In this document: one piece after another, positions 9,850 through 22,831 of the stretch
Layout of the letters: every line of letters begins with the position of its first letter
How positions within the stretch are numbered: position 1 is the stretch's first letter
Assembly (NCBI GenBank): GCA_902806575.1
Contig: CADCXD010000005.1
Location: forward strand, 372,001-436,000
DNA length: 64,000 nucleotides
Direction: 5' to 3'
Source of the DNA: Jackrogersella multiformis
Taxonomy: Eukaryota; Ascomycota; Sordariomycetes; Xylariales; Hypoxylaceae
The notes under the pieces: model-generated
Told to the model about the DNA's origin: nothing
Seen by the model: the letters and a program-made list of their open reading frames with translations, nothing else
Database searches by the model: none
Translations under genes and position numbers: made by a program

Positions 9850-12800
9850 CTTATACTATTAGCAAATAAAGTAATCACTATGAATCCTAACATCTCGATT
9901 AGGGCAACTCCTCTTCATTTTTAGCTTGAAGGATAATTTTAGCTGGAATTTAAATTCCACAAGCAACATTTTCATAATTTGGAGGTGCTACGGAATATTT
10001 ATACGTCGTATGACTGAAATATTAGTTAATTGTTGTAGGCCACGCGGATAGGCATCGTCGATGACATTCTCCGAAGATATGTGTCGTGGGAAATGCAGGT
10101 ACCTAGACGATAGACATGACCGGCCTAATCCATTATACAGATATCTCTTTGCCTATTGGCCGGTAACAGAAATATATATAAGTTGTAGGTTAGCATGTAA
10201 TAGATCGAATGAGGCATAGGCACGAAGACCGTTTAAAAGGCCATAGGCGAGAACATCATTCGACCATGTTCTATTAATAACGAGACCTCAAGCATTCTCG
10301 CTTGTTTTTACGTGAATCAAGCAGTGATATGCGAAGTCGAAGGATTCGTCCCAATATTAGTGCATATTAGGTAGGAAACAGACCATGCACCGCCTCTCGA
10401 TGTTTGACGCAGGGTTGCGGCATCGCGAGAGAGACTAGGTATTCATTTGACTTATGCGGACTTTCTGCGAGTTTATTTCCTTCTTTACCATGTGGTCTCC
10501 ATTACTTACTACTATAAGGCTGAAGAAAACCTGGGGTTTGCTTGCTACCTGCCACGAACGACATGCGACTTTATATAATTGCAGATGTCAAAAACACCAT
10601 CTCTCCTGCATTCTTCTAGCTGGCTGTAGGCTACTTCGTACATCGAAGCCACCGGCTTAGGGCGTTCTGCAAGGTGGTAGATTGCAGGAATCCTAGGAAG
10701 TGCTATATGTAAGTCGATTTGGGGGTCACACAACGAGCGCCTCTTTGGAGATGTCGAAAAAGCCCCCATGTCGATCAACAAATAGTCTTGCGCCGGGCTG
10801 CCAGGGGTTATCAGGGGCGTGCCTATTACGGCGCTTAGCTTGACACCCACGTGGCGAGTTATAAGGTTAATTAACACCATGCAGTCATGAATCCTTCGTG
10901 ACAGGGCCCCGGACGAGAGAGAGAGCTGCACGACTTATCCCGTATCCCCTCCCCTCTACCCCTTTCGTATAAGCCCCACTCGCCGAAGTAAATCTAAATG
11001 GTATGTGGGCGTAAAGAGTTCTGTAACGGCTTTTCCGTAAGAGCCTTGGACACGATTTTCGTATCTAAAATTATGGGTTGCCATACGTATTGGTGCCTGG
11101 CCCTCCTCGCTTCCAGTCCTTCGATCTGCGCTGCGACGCTGGCGGGAAAGACTCAAATGCACTTAGGGTTGCAGATGGTTGATCGGGGTATGGACGAGCC
11201 GGGCACAACTATTGTTTCGGAGCTCCCAGCTCCAACTCCAACTCCAGATATGCATACATACCTATGCAACCTGGAGTTATAAAGACACGAGCTATTATTT
11301 TACGTTAGAGTTGGGCCTTGGCATTAACTCTTATGCCTAACAGATAGGATACCTAGTATCTTTGATTTCCTCACCGTCGACCAGGACGATCAGCACCTCA
11401 CTCATCTGCCGCGCCGCTCTGCTACCGTTTTCCAACAAGTTCAAATCTAGCAGCGCGGGATTTCCGTCAGCGGAATGGAATCGTCAGCGAGGCGCATGTA
11501 GCCTGCGGAGCTATCCGAGCTAGCTAGCTTCGGGTGGCCGGCAGCAACCTTTATTATGGTCAACCCCACAATGAGATGCCCTCCCTCTCCAGCCACGCAG
11601 ATCCGGGGGGGCGTTCATACATGTAGATTAACGTTACTTGGCGTGAAACCCATCTATATCCGCTCCAGGGAGAGTGACAAGGGCACGAGGGGGGAGGGGG
11701 GAGGGGATATCTAATTATAATTGACGTATATTAAAGGATTCCATCCCCGGCCGGCGGTAGGATCGTACCCGTGGAGCTTCTTCCCGTGGATATCCATAAA
11801 AGTTGGCTTACATGTTTATTCTCCAACATGTCGGACTCGTCAACTCCTAAGATCTTCGACGGTGAGATTGACGAAGAGGCCGATCGTCGTAGCAAGGAAG
11901 CAAGACATCATAGAATAAAGTGCAATATTATCCTGGATATACGCGTAGAAGTTTACGCTTTGGTTTTTTTTTTAACTGAAGAATTATTGTTCGGATTCGT
12001 CCCCATTGCCGCCCGCTAAATTGACGAATCGTTTGGGCCATCGTACAGGTGCAGGATTCATTGGACCGAACAATCCCGCTGGTTCCCGCTCATCCTCATG
12101 CTTAATAACGACGAAAGGCCCATAGTTTAATATTCCGATTTCGACTTCGTTGCCCCTATTGATCTCGCTACCGAACTCTCTGGGCTCTGAACATAAGTTC
12201 CAGGGATCCGCCGTATTCCCCAGGCCCTGTCTGAAGAAGCCTACCTAAGTTAGATGACGCCACACCATTGCTCCTTATTTCGTAGCAGTACCTACCTTTT
12301 GCTGACGGCAGAACTGGCGATATGGCCTATATACCTTCCCATTGCTCTGTAAAGACTTTGACCTAAGCGGTTCATGCGATCGCATAGCCCAGGTGTCTTG
12401 GTGCTTAGCCCGACGACAAGCGCAACGGCGATAGGATTCGTCTCCTAAGAATTCGGCATGTCCCTAGATTTGGAAACCCTCGGGATTCCTTATAGCTAAA
12501 AGGGACACACTAAGAAGAAAGGGGACTGATAATGTAGAAAATCGTCGGATCTCGTTTAGATAATATCAGGGGTTCTGTTCCCTGGCCTTTGCTGGGATAT
12601 ATCTACATAGCAGTTAGCCCTTGAGTTTCACTCGCATCGACAGTGTAGTTCATAGACACCTAAGGTAATGCAGCTTTGACTTGAACATGTCAGTCCCCTT
12701 GAGTACGTAACATCATCATGTGTATATATTTCGTAGGATAAGAAACATGATTTCTTTCTATAAGTTGTAATAAGGCCTTCAGGCCCTCATTCAGTACTTC

Positions 12801-13443
12801 TTCCACAAAGTGAAGATATGTTTTGTGTAGCGCGTGTGTGATCCATGAAAGCCTATGCCTCGGGTATAGAGGGTGTTAAAAAAAAAGATCCCACCGACCA
12901 AAAGACGCCATTCCCATTAACCCCCCCAATTCCGGAATCCTATAATCCCTCCCTCCATCCCTTGCCATCCATCCTTTCCCTCCAAGGGAACACCTACTTT
13001 AACCTTGCAGGTGGTAGGCCGGGTATGTCTAAGCCCACCCCGGCGAAAACAAATCCAACAAAGAAAAGAAAAAACACGATTTAACAAAAAATAAGGACAA
13101 TTAGACCCAATCTTGATAGAACGCCCGCATTGGCATAATGCAGGCCAAGCGGCGCGCCGAAGCTTGTGCTGTACAATCGATCCATGCGCTGCGCTAAACT
13201 TGAAGAACAGACTCTCCTCTCTCTCGCACACGAACACGCGTATCATAACATGACATGGTATCCATGATGTACCCCAACCAGGACTCCCACATTAGGTGAA
13301 TACAACACAACAGCAGACGGAGAAACTCGAAACCCGAGTGACGAAAATAGAAAAAAAAAAAAACATGACAGCGTACACTCCGCATGACGACCCGTAGACC
13401 TGGGATAGGCAGGTGAGCGGGAATAAGGAACGAGCGAGCAAGG

Positions 13444-14861
13444 TCATTGCGTCTCCATCTTCGCATGGTGGCCCGCCAGCTCCGCGGTCCAGCTGTCGTC
13501 GCCGTCGACGATGGCGCCGCGCTCGAGCAGCATGGCGGCCATGTCGGTGCGGCCGGCCATGACCGCGCGCTGCAGCGCCGTGTAGCCCGCGCTGTCGCGG
13601 CTGTTGACGTTGACGTCGTAGCGCTGCAGCAGCAGCCGCAGCGTGTCGACGTGGCCGCCCGCCACGGCGAAGTGCAGCAGCGGCGCCGTGGTCTCCGGGA
13701 ACGAAGACCCCTGGTGCTGCAGATCGGCCATGCCGTCCACCACGCTGTTGGCGGACGCCAGGAACGCCGACGTTAGCGACGAGCTGCCCGGCCGCCCCCC
13801 GCCGCCGCCGCCGCCGCCGCCAGACTTCCGGTCCAGCGGCGACCAGCCCGCGGGGCTGTGCAGATCGGAATCTGGCGACGTCGCGTACGCGGCGGTGCTG
13901 TGCGTGACGCCGTCGTCGAGCGGATATGTGGATTCCGCGTGGTACATGGATATCTCCTCCGGGTTGTTATATACGTTGAAACTAGCAATTGGCCAGCGTT
14001 AGCTACAGAACCCCAAGAAAAAACAAGGTGGGTACACGTAGGAAACGGAAGAATGAATATTTCGAATAGATAATCTACGCGATTTGCTAGGCCGGCTGGA
14101 ATATCGGGTTTTAGCTTACCTTGTAGATACTCGAAGTCCGTCGTGGTTTTCCGCTGCGGCGCCTTGACCCCACGGCATTGGGCTGGGACACGTAGAGGTG
14201 TAGATCGGGGTATGCTGTGGCTGCGTAGGTGGTGCGGGTGCTGTATGGGCGTAGAGGAAACGTTAGCTGTGACGGCGCGGGCTCGCCGGCTCGGGGTGGG
14301 AAGATCCGACACGACATCGTTAGAAGAGTGGACTTGGTGAAAATAGGAGGTCGTATCGAATCCAAGCGCATTCTCCCCATCCGTGAGTCCTAGTCCGCTC
14401 AGCTGCTCCGAGCCCGAGGCGTGAGGCCAGGTTTGCAGGTAATCGCTCATCCGCCGCGACCCGTTAGGCGAGGTAGCCGATACGTCGGCATTCTGGGCGT
14501 GTAGGTCTGCCAGGCTTGACGGACTCCTCCCGCCGGAGGATAGATCGTGCTCAGGCGGTGGCGTAGTCGACGGATCTGTGCTCATGGACTGCTGGAGTTG
14601 CTGCAGCTGCTTCTTCAACCTCTCTACCTCCTTGGTTCGATCTCTCATATTACGCCCTTGACACCGTCAGCGCTAGCTCTGAGTAAGTGGGTTTCTGGCC
14701 GCCGAGAGAAACTCACGGTATGCCCGCTGGGCAAGACGGTTCTGAATTTTCCTTCGCTCTGCTGCATCGGGCAGATTTCTCCAATCCTCATCAGGCTTCA
14801 TCAAATCCACATATGATGTCGTCAGCGGTCGACCGCTGCGTGGAGAAGCCGTCCCCGACAT
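13444..14861 (-). CDS. bZIP basic region plus ankyrin repeats regulator (ToxE/bANK type)
   Basis: Exon 1 (14861-14717) reads DEDWRNLPDAAERRKIQ then NRLAQRAY, and intron 14716-14657 (GTGAGT...CAAG) joins RRNMRDRTKEVERLKKQL. The basic region has N-x7-R and almost no leucine zipper. A Ser/Pro-rich middle follows. The last exon (about 13990-13444) carries FNVYNNPEEISMYHAESTYP, a poly-Gly run, and two ankyrin repeats (PLLHFAVAGGHVDTLRLLLQ and GYTALQRAVMAGRTDMAAML). Basic region plus ankyrin without a zipper is the bANK architecture of ToxE (HC-toxin) and Apf2 (apicidin F), which activate specialised-metabolite clusters in the nucleus. Intron 2 begins at about 14120 (GTAAGC) and ends at TGCTAG near 13983. 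The middle exon must also change frame near 14230-14330: a CTAAC branch plus ACAG acceptor is visible at about 14231 but no matching donor is. The model is therefore incomplete there, or the gene carries an indel. Confidence 0.68.
13791..13822. repeat. GCC/GGC trinucleotide run inside the bANK gene
   Basis: The run encodes about nine glycines between the linker and the ankyrin repeats. Simple repeats of this kind change length easily. Confidence 0.7.
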
Positions 14862-17800
14862 GACGGAAAGTAGTGAAATGCTGAATTTGGTACTAGCAGC
14901 AACAGCAGCAGCAGTAGTAGTAGTAGTAGCAGCAGCAGCAATGGTTAGAGATATAATGGATTTGAATTTTTAAGAAACAGGGACGAGATTAAATGTGACA
15001 CAGGCCGCAGACGTCTTGTGTTTCCTCGACTAAAGTGTAAGGGCCTCAGAGCATCGTTCCCCTAAATGTAGAAGTGAGTGAGTGAGTGATTCTAAAAGGT
15101 AATTAACAGCAGTACTGATCCAGTAGGATCAGACAGTAGTGCTGATGGATTCCTTATGTCCTAATTTGTCTTCAAAGGCTAGCAGCAGCGAGGAATAAAT
15201 AGCGTTAGAGAAGATTGCTCGAGGTCTCCGAAACCCGGTAACGAGATGACAGATGCCTCCCCCCTAGTAATGTATCCGATCTCGAGGAGGAGGGTTCAGC
15301 TCACAGGCCAGTACTAAGACTGAGAAACATGACGAAATGCCCGGGCATCCTTGTAGCTGATCAACCCACACAGGTCAGGGATGATTTGTGTTGGGGCCGC
15401 AAAGGCAACAGCAATTAAGTAAGGTAGTAGGTGGCCAGCCTATTTCTCTCTGTTACGCGGCCAGATAGGGTTGGTCGAATACGGTAGGGTAGGGGGTCCA
15501 GGGCTGGTTATCGAGAAAACCCCAGAGAGGGTTCGCTCCGGACGCGATGGATCCCCTGTGCGATTTACAGGCTAGACCGCGGGAGATGTGACTTGCCAAG
15601 AGGACCCTTTCTAGCCCTCGACTAATTAGCTACCAGAAAAGCTTGAAGGAAAAAAAGATTAGCTCGGGTACTTAAGTGTCCTGCAGCCGTAAGTGATGTA
15701 TTAGGGCAGCCCTCCGTGCGCTCGATCATGCGCAGGGGTAGGAAGGTAGGTATGTACATAGATAGAAATTATCAGACATTGTGGCTTTGCTCCGCCTCAG
15801 AATCTAAGAACTTCAGAAATTCGAGAGGAAACAAGGGGAGTGGGATTGTACACACCCTAGCAGGAGAGGCCAGTGGTGTACGATTTAGAAATCTGCGTGC
15901 ATCTCTCCATGACGAGGTCAAGGGTTCTTTGGATCAGCGGCACAGCGAGATGCCCTCCCCCTTGGCGTCGATCCTACCATCGCCGCCACAAAAACCCCGT
16001 TGCGGAAACTCGATAACCTCCGTGTGTGTCTGGTGTGTGTCCGCGTTGTGTCCTGTTGCAGACGTTTCCTGGGTAAAAACCCATTGGTTCGAGGCGCTCT
16101 GGTCGATATTCTCAGCACCTGACTCGCATTCTACTATCGTTATAGGCCAGAGGGGGGTTCCTAATGGCAGAATGGTAACATTGTCATAATAGCAGGATCG
16201 CCGCAAGTTTTTGCGAATCTGGCGCCATATGTGGATCAAACCCTAGCCACGATGCTATAACGCTATCATATCATCGGGTTATTTGGTTACCTGCCTTGTA
16301 TAGGCATCCCGTGTTACTGTTCCTGATCGATAGACACGAGACATTCTGATAGCAGATCGCCCAAGCTGATAACACGGCGCTCACACCCATACAGAGGCCG
16401 TGGCGTCTTGCCAAACGAAAGGAAAGAAATCAAATCGACTGAGACAAGACTTTCTGCACGTCATATGCCACCTGGAGATCATGCCTTCCTCTTCAAGTCT
16501 AGACGGGTTGGGCGAGGGCACCGCGGCCACCTACGGACACTGTATCGGGGCCGGACCGGGGGGGTCTAGCAGGCTGCCGGTCTCATTGGACGCACTGTAT
16601 GCACCCCTATCATGCCTGTCAGAGCTAAAATCCTCCGTCGTAGTAGGTAGACTGCAGCCAGCGGCCTGGGTAGGTATGTGAGGTACTTTAAAGCCGTAGC
16701 TGCGTAGGAGGATACAGAGAAATAAAGTGCCCTGGCCCACGTTCCCATTGCAGGACGCCACCGCTGCGACGGCAATATAGGTAGTCCCCTAAATTTTCTT
16801 CTTATTTTTCTTTAGGAAGCCACTGACGTTGTTCCAGAGGTTCGAAACGACCCAAGGCCCATAAAAGCTCGAGATAATGAGGAGAACTGCCAGCATCGAA
16901 ATGCTACTTCGTTTGCCAGTTGCCCTCCGTGGCCATATAGCATAGTAGGTATAGGGAGGATATTCCAAAGTCTGGCTTCTGGGCACGGGTTTGAGAGTGA
17001 CCCTTTCGTGGCTACCGCGAATGCACGCCGGTAGTTATAACTTAGATTGAAAGAAAACGGGCGCTAGGTAGCAATGAGATGATCTACTCGGCTGCAACCG
17101 AATATAGTCGTTGGATCCAACAGAATCTCAGCTTCGGATTGAGTACAAATCGAGCAGTAACACTTGCTGCAGATACATGCTTAACGATCCCAGTATCAGC
17201 TGGACTGGCTGGGTTGGGGTCGACTGGACGAGAAATGATGAGCATTCATACATCTAGGTACATACACCGGTTGCGCTCGCAGGCTGCCCGTTCGCACGGC
17301 CTATCCCCAGACAGCTGTGGTGCATCTAGGCTCCGACTATCAGTTGAGACAACTTTGTCTTATAACTCTTGCAATAAGATCTGCAAGAGTAAGGCACATC
17401 GCCCAATGATGTGGCAGCAGTCCGAAACGCGGTTCTTCCTCAGGTTTCTGACGCGGAGAATGGCCTAGCCGCACTCGACCGTCAGTCTTAAATAAAGTGA
17501 AGAATTTTCCTACTTGCTACTTGCCAACAGTCGGTTACCAACAGCTTGGGAATAGATAGCAGACGCTCTCGGCAAAGCATCGAGGCAATTAATATCCTAA
17601 TTGGAAACAGGAGACCCGTTCCAGTTGTCTGGAAAGGGTCGGCTGTTGTACGTACTCACATTGGTCACATATCAGAAGGGGAGCGCGCGCTGTGACTACA
17701 CAGTGGCAGGTTAGCCGTTAAGCGGATCTGCAGCAGGGTTTGATCAGGGTGTAATAAGGTCGGTACATATATAGAGAAGATCCAGGGTCCCCTCCGAGAA

Positions 17801-20800
17801 AACCGGATGATATGGTAGCGGGACCTATCTGGGGAAGAGGAAAAGAAAGTGCATCATCGACACGACGAGTTAAAACGAGCCGGAGATACTCGTCTAATCT
17901 TTGAGGGAAGACGAAGCTCGCGCTCCGGACGTAATTATGTCGCCGGACTTTCGACTCGTCTCAGGAACTTCTCCTCCTCCAAGAGCATACCTACATCAAT
18001 ACATACATCCAACTGCACGCATCGATGTACGTAATCTTGGTGGTTCAGAATGGCACTTCCCAATTTCGGAAGGGATCGCGATCTTTCTTCTTTCCTTCTA
18101 GTTATTCTAGCTCGAGCCAAGAACGAGCGATGATGCCGTCCCGCAGCTTGCGGCGGACATTTACCAAGACTCGGCGTGGGACGCTATCGGGTACCCGATT
18201 CCTCTAGAGGTTAGCTGGGGGGCGATGGGTGAAGAAAGAGGCGATCTTGACGACGACATTCAGTATAGCGAGGTTAAGGCAACATCGGGGAGTTAGCGAG
18301 GTCTCTCGTGTAGACGTGACTCTTAAAGCCAATGAACCAGCGAGAGTTAAGCAAGATTGTTCAGAGAGAAACAACAAAAGAAAGATTCGAACCGATAACC
18401 GCTGGATTGGGAAATGGGGTTAGGCACTTCTAGGCAGCTTGCCAGCTTGCCGGCGCAATGCAATGCTGTGACTTTATCATGAGTGCGGGAGACGAATGCG
18501 AAGTGAACTGTAACGAGAAGGTAACGAGAAATTGGTGTGAACAGATGGGACAGGTAATCCTTGAAATCTCTGGAATCCCTGAAATCCCACAGCATCACAA
18601 GCGAGAAGAGCAGGTTGAAGCTAGCAGCCTGGGCGCCCAGACTTTGATTAGGACTCCCTCCAATACTTACCTAGGTACACTACCCCTAGGAGGTAGAAAA
18701 TGGTAGGAAATGGGACTTGATTGGGGGGCAAGGCGGGGGGGTAGAAGACCTTGGCACTGACCACCACGTCCACACCATAAAGACTAGACCCCTGAAGGAG
18801 ATGGGATAGCACATGGGGGTAAAGGGGGTAAAAAGGGGGGGTCCCCTCTTTGTCAGAGTGGGATTTGCTCTTCCCGATCTTTACATAGTATTCCAAAATA
18901 CCTTAGTTCAGTACGGTTCCGACGTATGTATAGTAATAATCCCCGATCTCGCAGACATAATTCGTGATCACAAGGAGAAAAATAATATACTCAGATAATA
19001 CTCAGAGTTGACATTTCTTTCAAATCTCTACCCAACGTTCGTTAGCGCCTAGGTGATCATGAACTTTTGTTGTTGTAAGTGCTAGCCGGTCGAGGTTTTA
19101 GCACCTAAGTAAGTAGGATTTCGACCCTAGGTCTAAGCTGCAAGCCATTTCAAGAATATCTTTCTAATCTCTTATACTTACCTCAAGTAGGTAGCCGAGG
19201 CGAGGTCTCTAAAAATTACCTAAATATAATAGGTACTTAAGTATCTGTCGTACCACGATACTATACCTAACGAGGATGAAGGATCGTTAGTCTACTAAGG
19301 TACCTAGGCTAGGTAGGTAAAGAGATCCTTTAACGATTAAAGCAGGGAAGGCTGGTTAGTATACAGGGGGCACAGCCTGCAAAAAAAGATCATCAGCGCA
19401 CGTATTTGGCGCTCTGATTGAATACGGATACGGCCATCCTAGGCAAATCCGAGCCGCAATGCACTACGGGAGGGCGTAGCGCCCTACAAGCCCTACCAGC
19501 GTTGTTCTTAGTTAGGTAGCTAGCTACAATGTTCTGCTATATAGGTAGCTAAGCTTCCAATGCTAGGATAGAGCTTGGAAAAAAACACCACGATATTTAC
19601 ATGCCTAATACGCCGAGGAATCTACACGTACCATCAAAACACCCATGAAGACACACGTGGAGTTCAATGCTTCATACAGGATCTTTCCAAGCTCTTGGGC
19701 CCATCTCGCCTCGAGCTTCCAAGCCACGCTTCTTCTCGCATATTTACGTCGAGTTTTACGTAGATTGGTTCGACATGGGAATCACATAATGTCAGATTCA
19801 TGTATGCACCTATATGTGCATTAGAGGATACGCGGATTATTTTTGGACTGAGCTGTAGGTAGCTTGGTCATAAAATTCCGAGATCCATCCTCCCAGTCGA
19901 AACCGGCTCCGAAGAACCATCCAAACGACGAATCCCCTCGGGCTACACAGCGTGGAAGATTGCATTCTCGTGTTGCTGACACTGTCTAACACTGTCTCTG
20001 AATATTTTTAGCCCAGCCTTCGCAAAGACACACCCGACATTCGGATTCGCAAATTAGATACGCTTCGGGTGACCCCACAGTGCCGGATTAGAACCTGACG
20101 GCTCCAGCTGCGGTATACCATTTGCTGGTCACATCAGCCGTGCAGCTTGTAACACGCGGTGACGACGACGATGCGGGGACAAGTTACGGGCCGTCCGGCT
20201 GCACGACAGACAGCCACACCGGGACCGAACGGGCACGTGGCATTAACACGCCTGCGACTCGTATTATAACTTCGATCCTCGACTTGCCCCTGCCGTCGCG
20301 GTCGCCGTGCTATTCGCGGTGCTAACTTGGGCTCACGTCGTCGATGCCTTCGCCTTCCACAAAGTCAGGAGAAATTAGCTCCGGGATCTCCTGGAAGATT
20401 CTATTCTTGCAAGCACCTTATAGATCGACGTGTTCGTAAACATGCCAATTGCGCATGGCCTAGTTCTTCGTGCCGGGCCAAAGGATCGGCGGGATCAAAC
20501 CTATGTCGATTACAAAGCACTTTGTAGGAGCTAATGTCTTCCCGTCCATTATCCTATTTCTGGCCCTCGGGATGATATTCCATCAGCGCGTAGAGATTAA
20601 TCCCCTAGCAAGGCGCTGGAGGCTCGTCCTTTGACGAATTGTAGACTCGAATCATGTATCGCATCGTAGAATTCCCGAGGGGGATGATGCCTCCGAACCC
20701 CGTTCCATTCCACGAGTATTCTTATGCCCTCAACCGTCTCCCTATGTCCTATGATGATAGATATTTTGGTCCTTGTTATTTGGCGCCCTAAAAGGACGCA

Positions 20801-22831
20801 CACTGGGGCCCGCTAGCAAGCTTCCTAGGAAGTCTAGAGCAGAGAAGACGAAAAGAACAAGAACGGAAGGCGGCTAAGACACAAGTTTGATAACGGCCTA
20901 AAGCCAGCGAAAAATCCAGTGTCCCTAGTCAAATTAAGGAGTATATCGAATTAGATGAAAATCCTAATGATAGAAACGAAAAATAATCCGGAATAATAAT
21001 GGAACAAAAGATCATATCATTATGAGAATAGACTGGGGTAGAAATGATAACATTCCGACTTTACCTAATTATGTTAAACATTAAAACGAGGGTCCCTTTT
21101 CCTTGATTCACTCATAAATAGGTATTAACCATGGAAAATATTTACTATACTTACGACATCATAAACTCATGCGATTCTTAAGTTTGATATAATACCTGGT
21201 AGGTATACAACGGTGAAGAAAGTTTTTGGAAGAAAGGGGTAAAAATGGGCCTGGAACTAGTCTTTAGATCTATAGTCGATTACGTGAAACTATAATTCAT
21301 AAATAATTCGGTCCGATAATTAAATAAGATCTAGCTTCCATAAGGTAATATTAAATATATATTTTAAGTTTTAAAATAAATAATACATGTGTTATTTAGA
21401 TAGCTATCCTAAATCAAGAAACTGAGAACCTTAACGCATTTTATGCATATATGATAATATTAAGTGTCGCTATTATAAGTAACATTAATATAATCTTCTC
21501 TTAGTTAATCTCTAAAATACCTCTATACCTACCTAGGTATCTAAGCGCCATACTATGTTTCGTTATAATTCAAGGTATACAATGTCTCAGGTCATGTTCC
21601 CCTTCAACAAGTAAACAAAACTAGATATGCTATAGCCACTTAATAAGCCCCAAGGTATTTCGTCTTTGACTTATAAAATGACACTATTAGCTGATGTCGT
21701 ATAATCAACATTTATTTAACCTAATTAAGAGTGAAAACTATCAAGAGTTCTCCTATCGACAACCCCCACGTATGGTCTTGGTTGAAGCAAAAGAACCTTA
21801 CATCGATCTTGGACATTTCCTCATAATGAACTATTATCACATACTATATACTCTTAGAAAGCACGAGTAAAGCACATGGAACTATACCCAGAAGTAAAAA
21901 TCACAGTAAGCGAAATCGGCTAACCTAAACAACTAGATAGGCTATCGTCGAGTCGACATGGCGAAATTCTGGACCTAGTCAAATTAAAGATGTTCGAATG
22001 CTTCCAGAATGTCTGCGAGAGATAGGGATCTAGTTTATACTGCCCTGCGGCATACACCAATGCTATAAGCGGGGGTTTGGCGGATATGTAACCCTACCTA
22101 CACTAGGTAAGTTCCTAGGTGGGTAGTCCTACGAAGCTCGAGAGCCTCACACAAGCCGGAACTATCCCATGTTAGGCAGAGGCTAACACTAGCTGCCGCT
22201 CGAGCCAAAGATAAGGTGAGTTCGGGAAACGGCGTGGCGAGATTTTCACATGTGTTCGCGAACCTGTATCCCTCACCTGGGCCTGCTTACTCTGGGCTGG
22301 GCTGGGAGGAGATAATGTTAGTTATCGCTAATCAAGAATGAGGAGGAGGGCAAACGAAATTTGGAAAGCCTCCGGGGACCACAGAGATTCTATAGGACGC
22401 TTCTGATAATCATGACTAAATGATTTTATCGCGTTATGGATTGTGGCGAAGCTAGAGGCCCGTTACGGAAGGAGGGAAACACAGAGCCGAAGGACGGCGA
22501 TGATTGGTAAAAAAACACATCTAGTTCAGGGAGAGTTACTATATGTCACCTGGAGTCACATCGTCGGAGTTAAAATAATACGCGGCAATAATATGGGCAG
22601 CATGCAACTCGCCCTGCGTATGGTGTATTACCACCAGCTAAAAGCTATGAAGAGAAATCCATAGAAGCAGGTTTGTTCCAGAAAGCAAGGAACATCAGGA
22701 ATCCATCGCACGAAATGTTTCTTTATCTTAGCCTCCCCTTGTTACCGGCCCAGACATGAAGCATGTCTTTGCGATTTCCCGCGAATACACAAATACACAA
22801 TAAAGTGCGTCGATGTTGCCATAACAGGTGT
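14862..22831. other. Gene desert, about 8 kb
   Basis: No frame above about 157 codons and none recognisable. 14894-14940 is a CAG/AGT trinucleotide run just upstream of the bANK gene. About 20900-22000 is markedly AT-rich and dense in stops. CCTAGG palindromes occur near 18669, 19305, 21533 and 22111. I see no transposase or reverse-transcriptase motif; decayed repeats are possible. Confidence 0.5.
14894..14940. repeat. CAG/AGT trinucleotide microsatellite
   Basis: Runs of AGC and AGT units in the presumed 5' region of the bANK gene. Confidence 0.75.

Larger units (their letters stand above)
7582..13443. other. Gene-poor intergenic region, about 5.9 kb
   Basis: No frame with recognisable protein content. 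The largest, 10545-10931 minus (128 codons), matches nothing I know. The region holds palindrome copies near 8985, 9061 and 9832-9849, a short CCCTAA run at 7871-7888, and stop-rich AT sequence. It may hide non-coding RNAs or decayed repeats that I cannot identify. Confidence 0.5.

Noticed and set aside
10545..10931. 128-codon minus-strand frame in the 7.6-13.4 kb gap
   Set aside because: No recognisable motif, no splice partners and chance-like composition.
14111..14380. Alternative minus-strand frame across the middle of the bANK gene
   Set aside because: Ends in phase with the GTAAGC donor but cannot join the ankyrin frame; it is likely a shadow.
15716..16189. 157-codon plus-strand frame in the gene desert
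   Set aside because: Low-information composition and no family resemblance; overlapped by equally long antisense frames.
18340..18430. GATTCGAACCGAT, resembling a tRNA B-box on the minus strand
   Set aside because: No matching T-stem, D-arm or acceptor stem could be folded.
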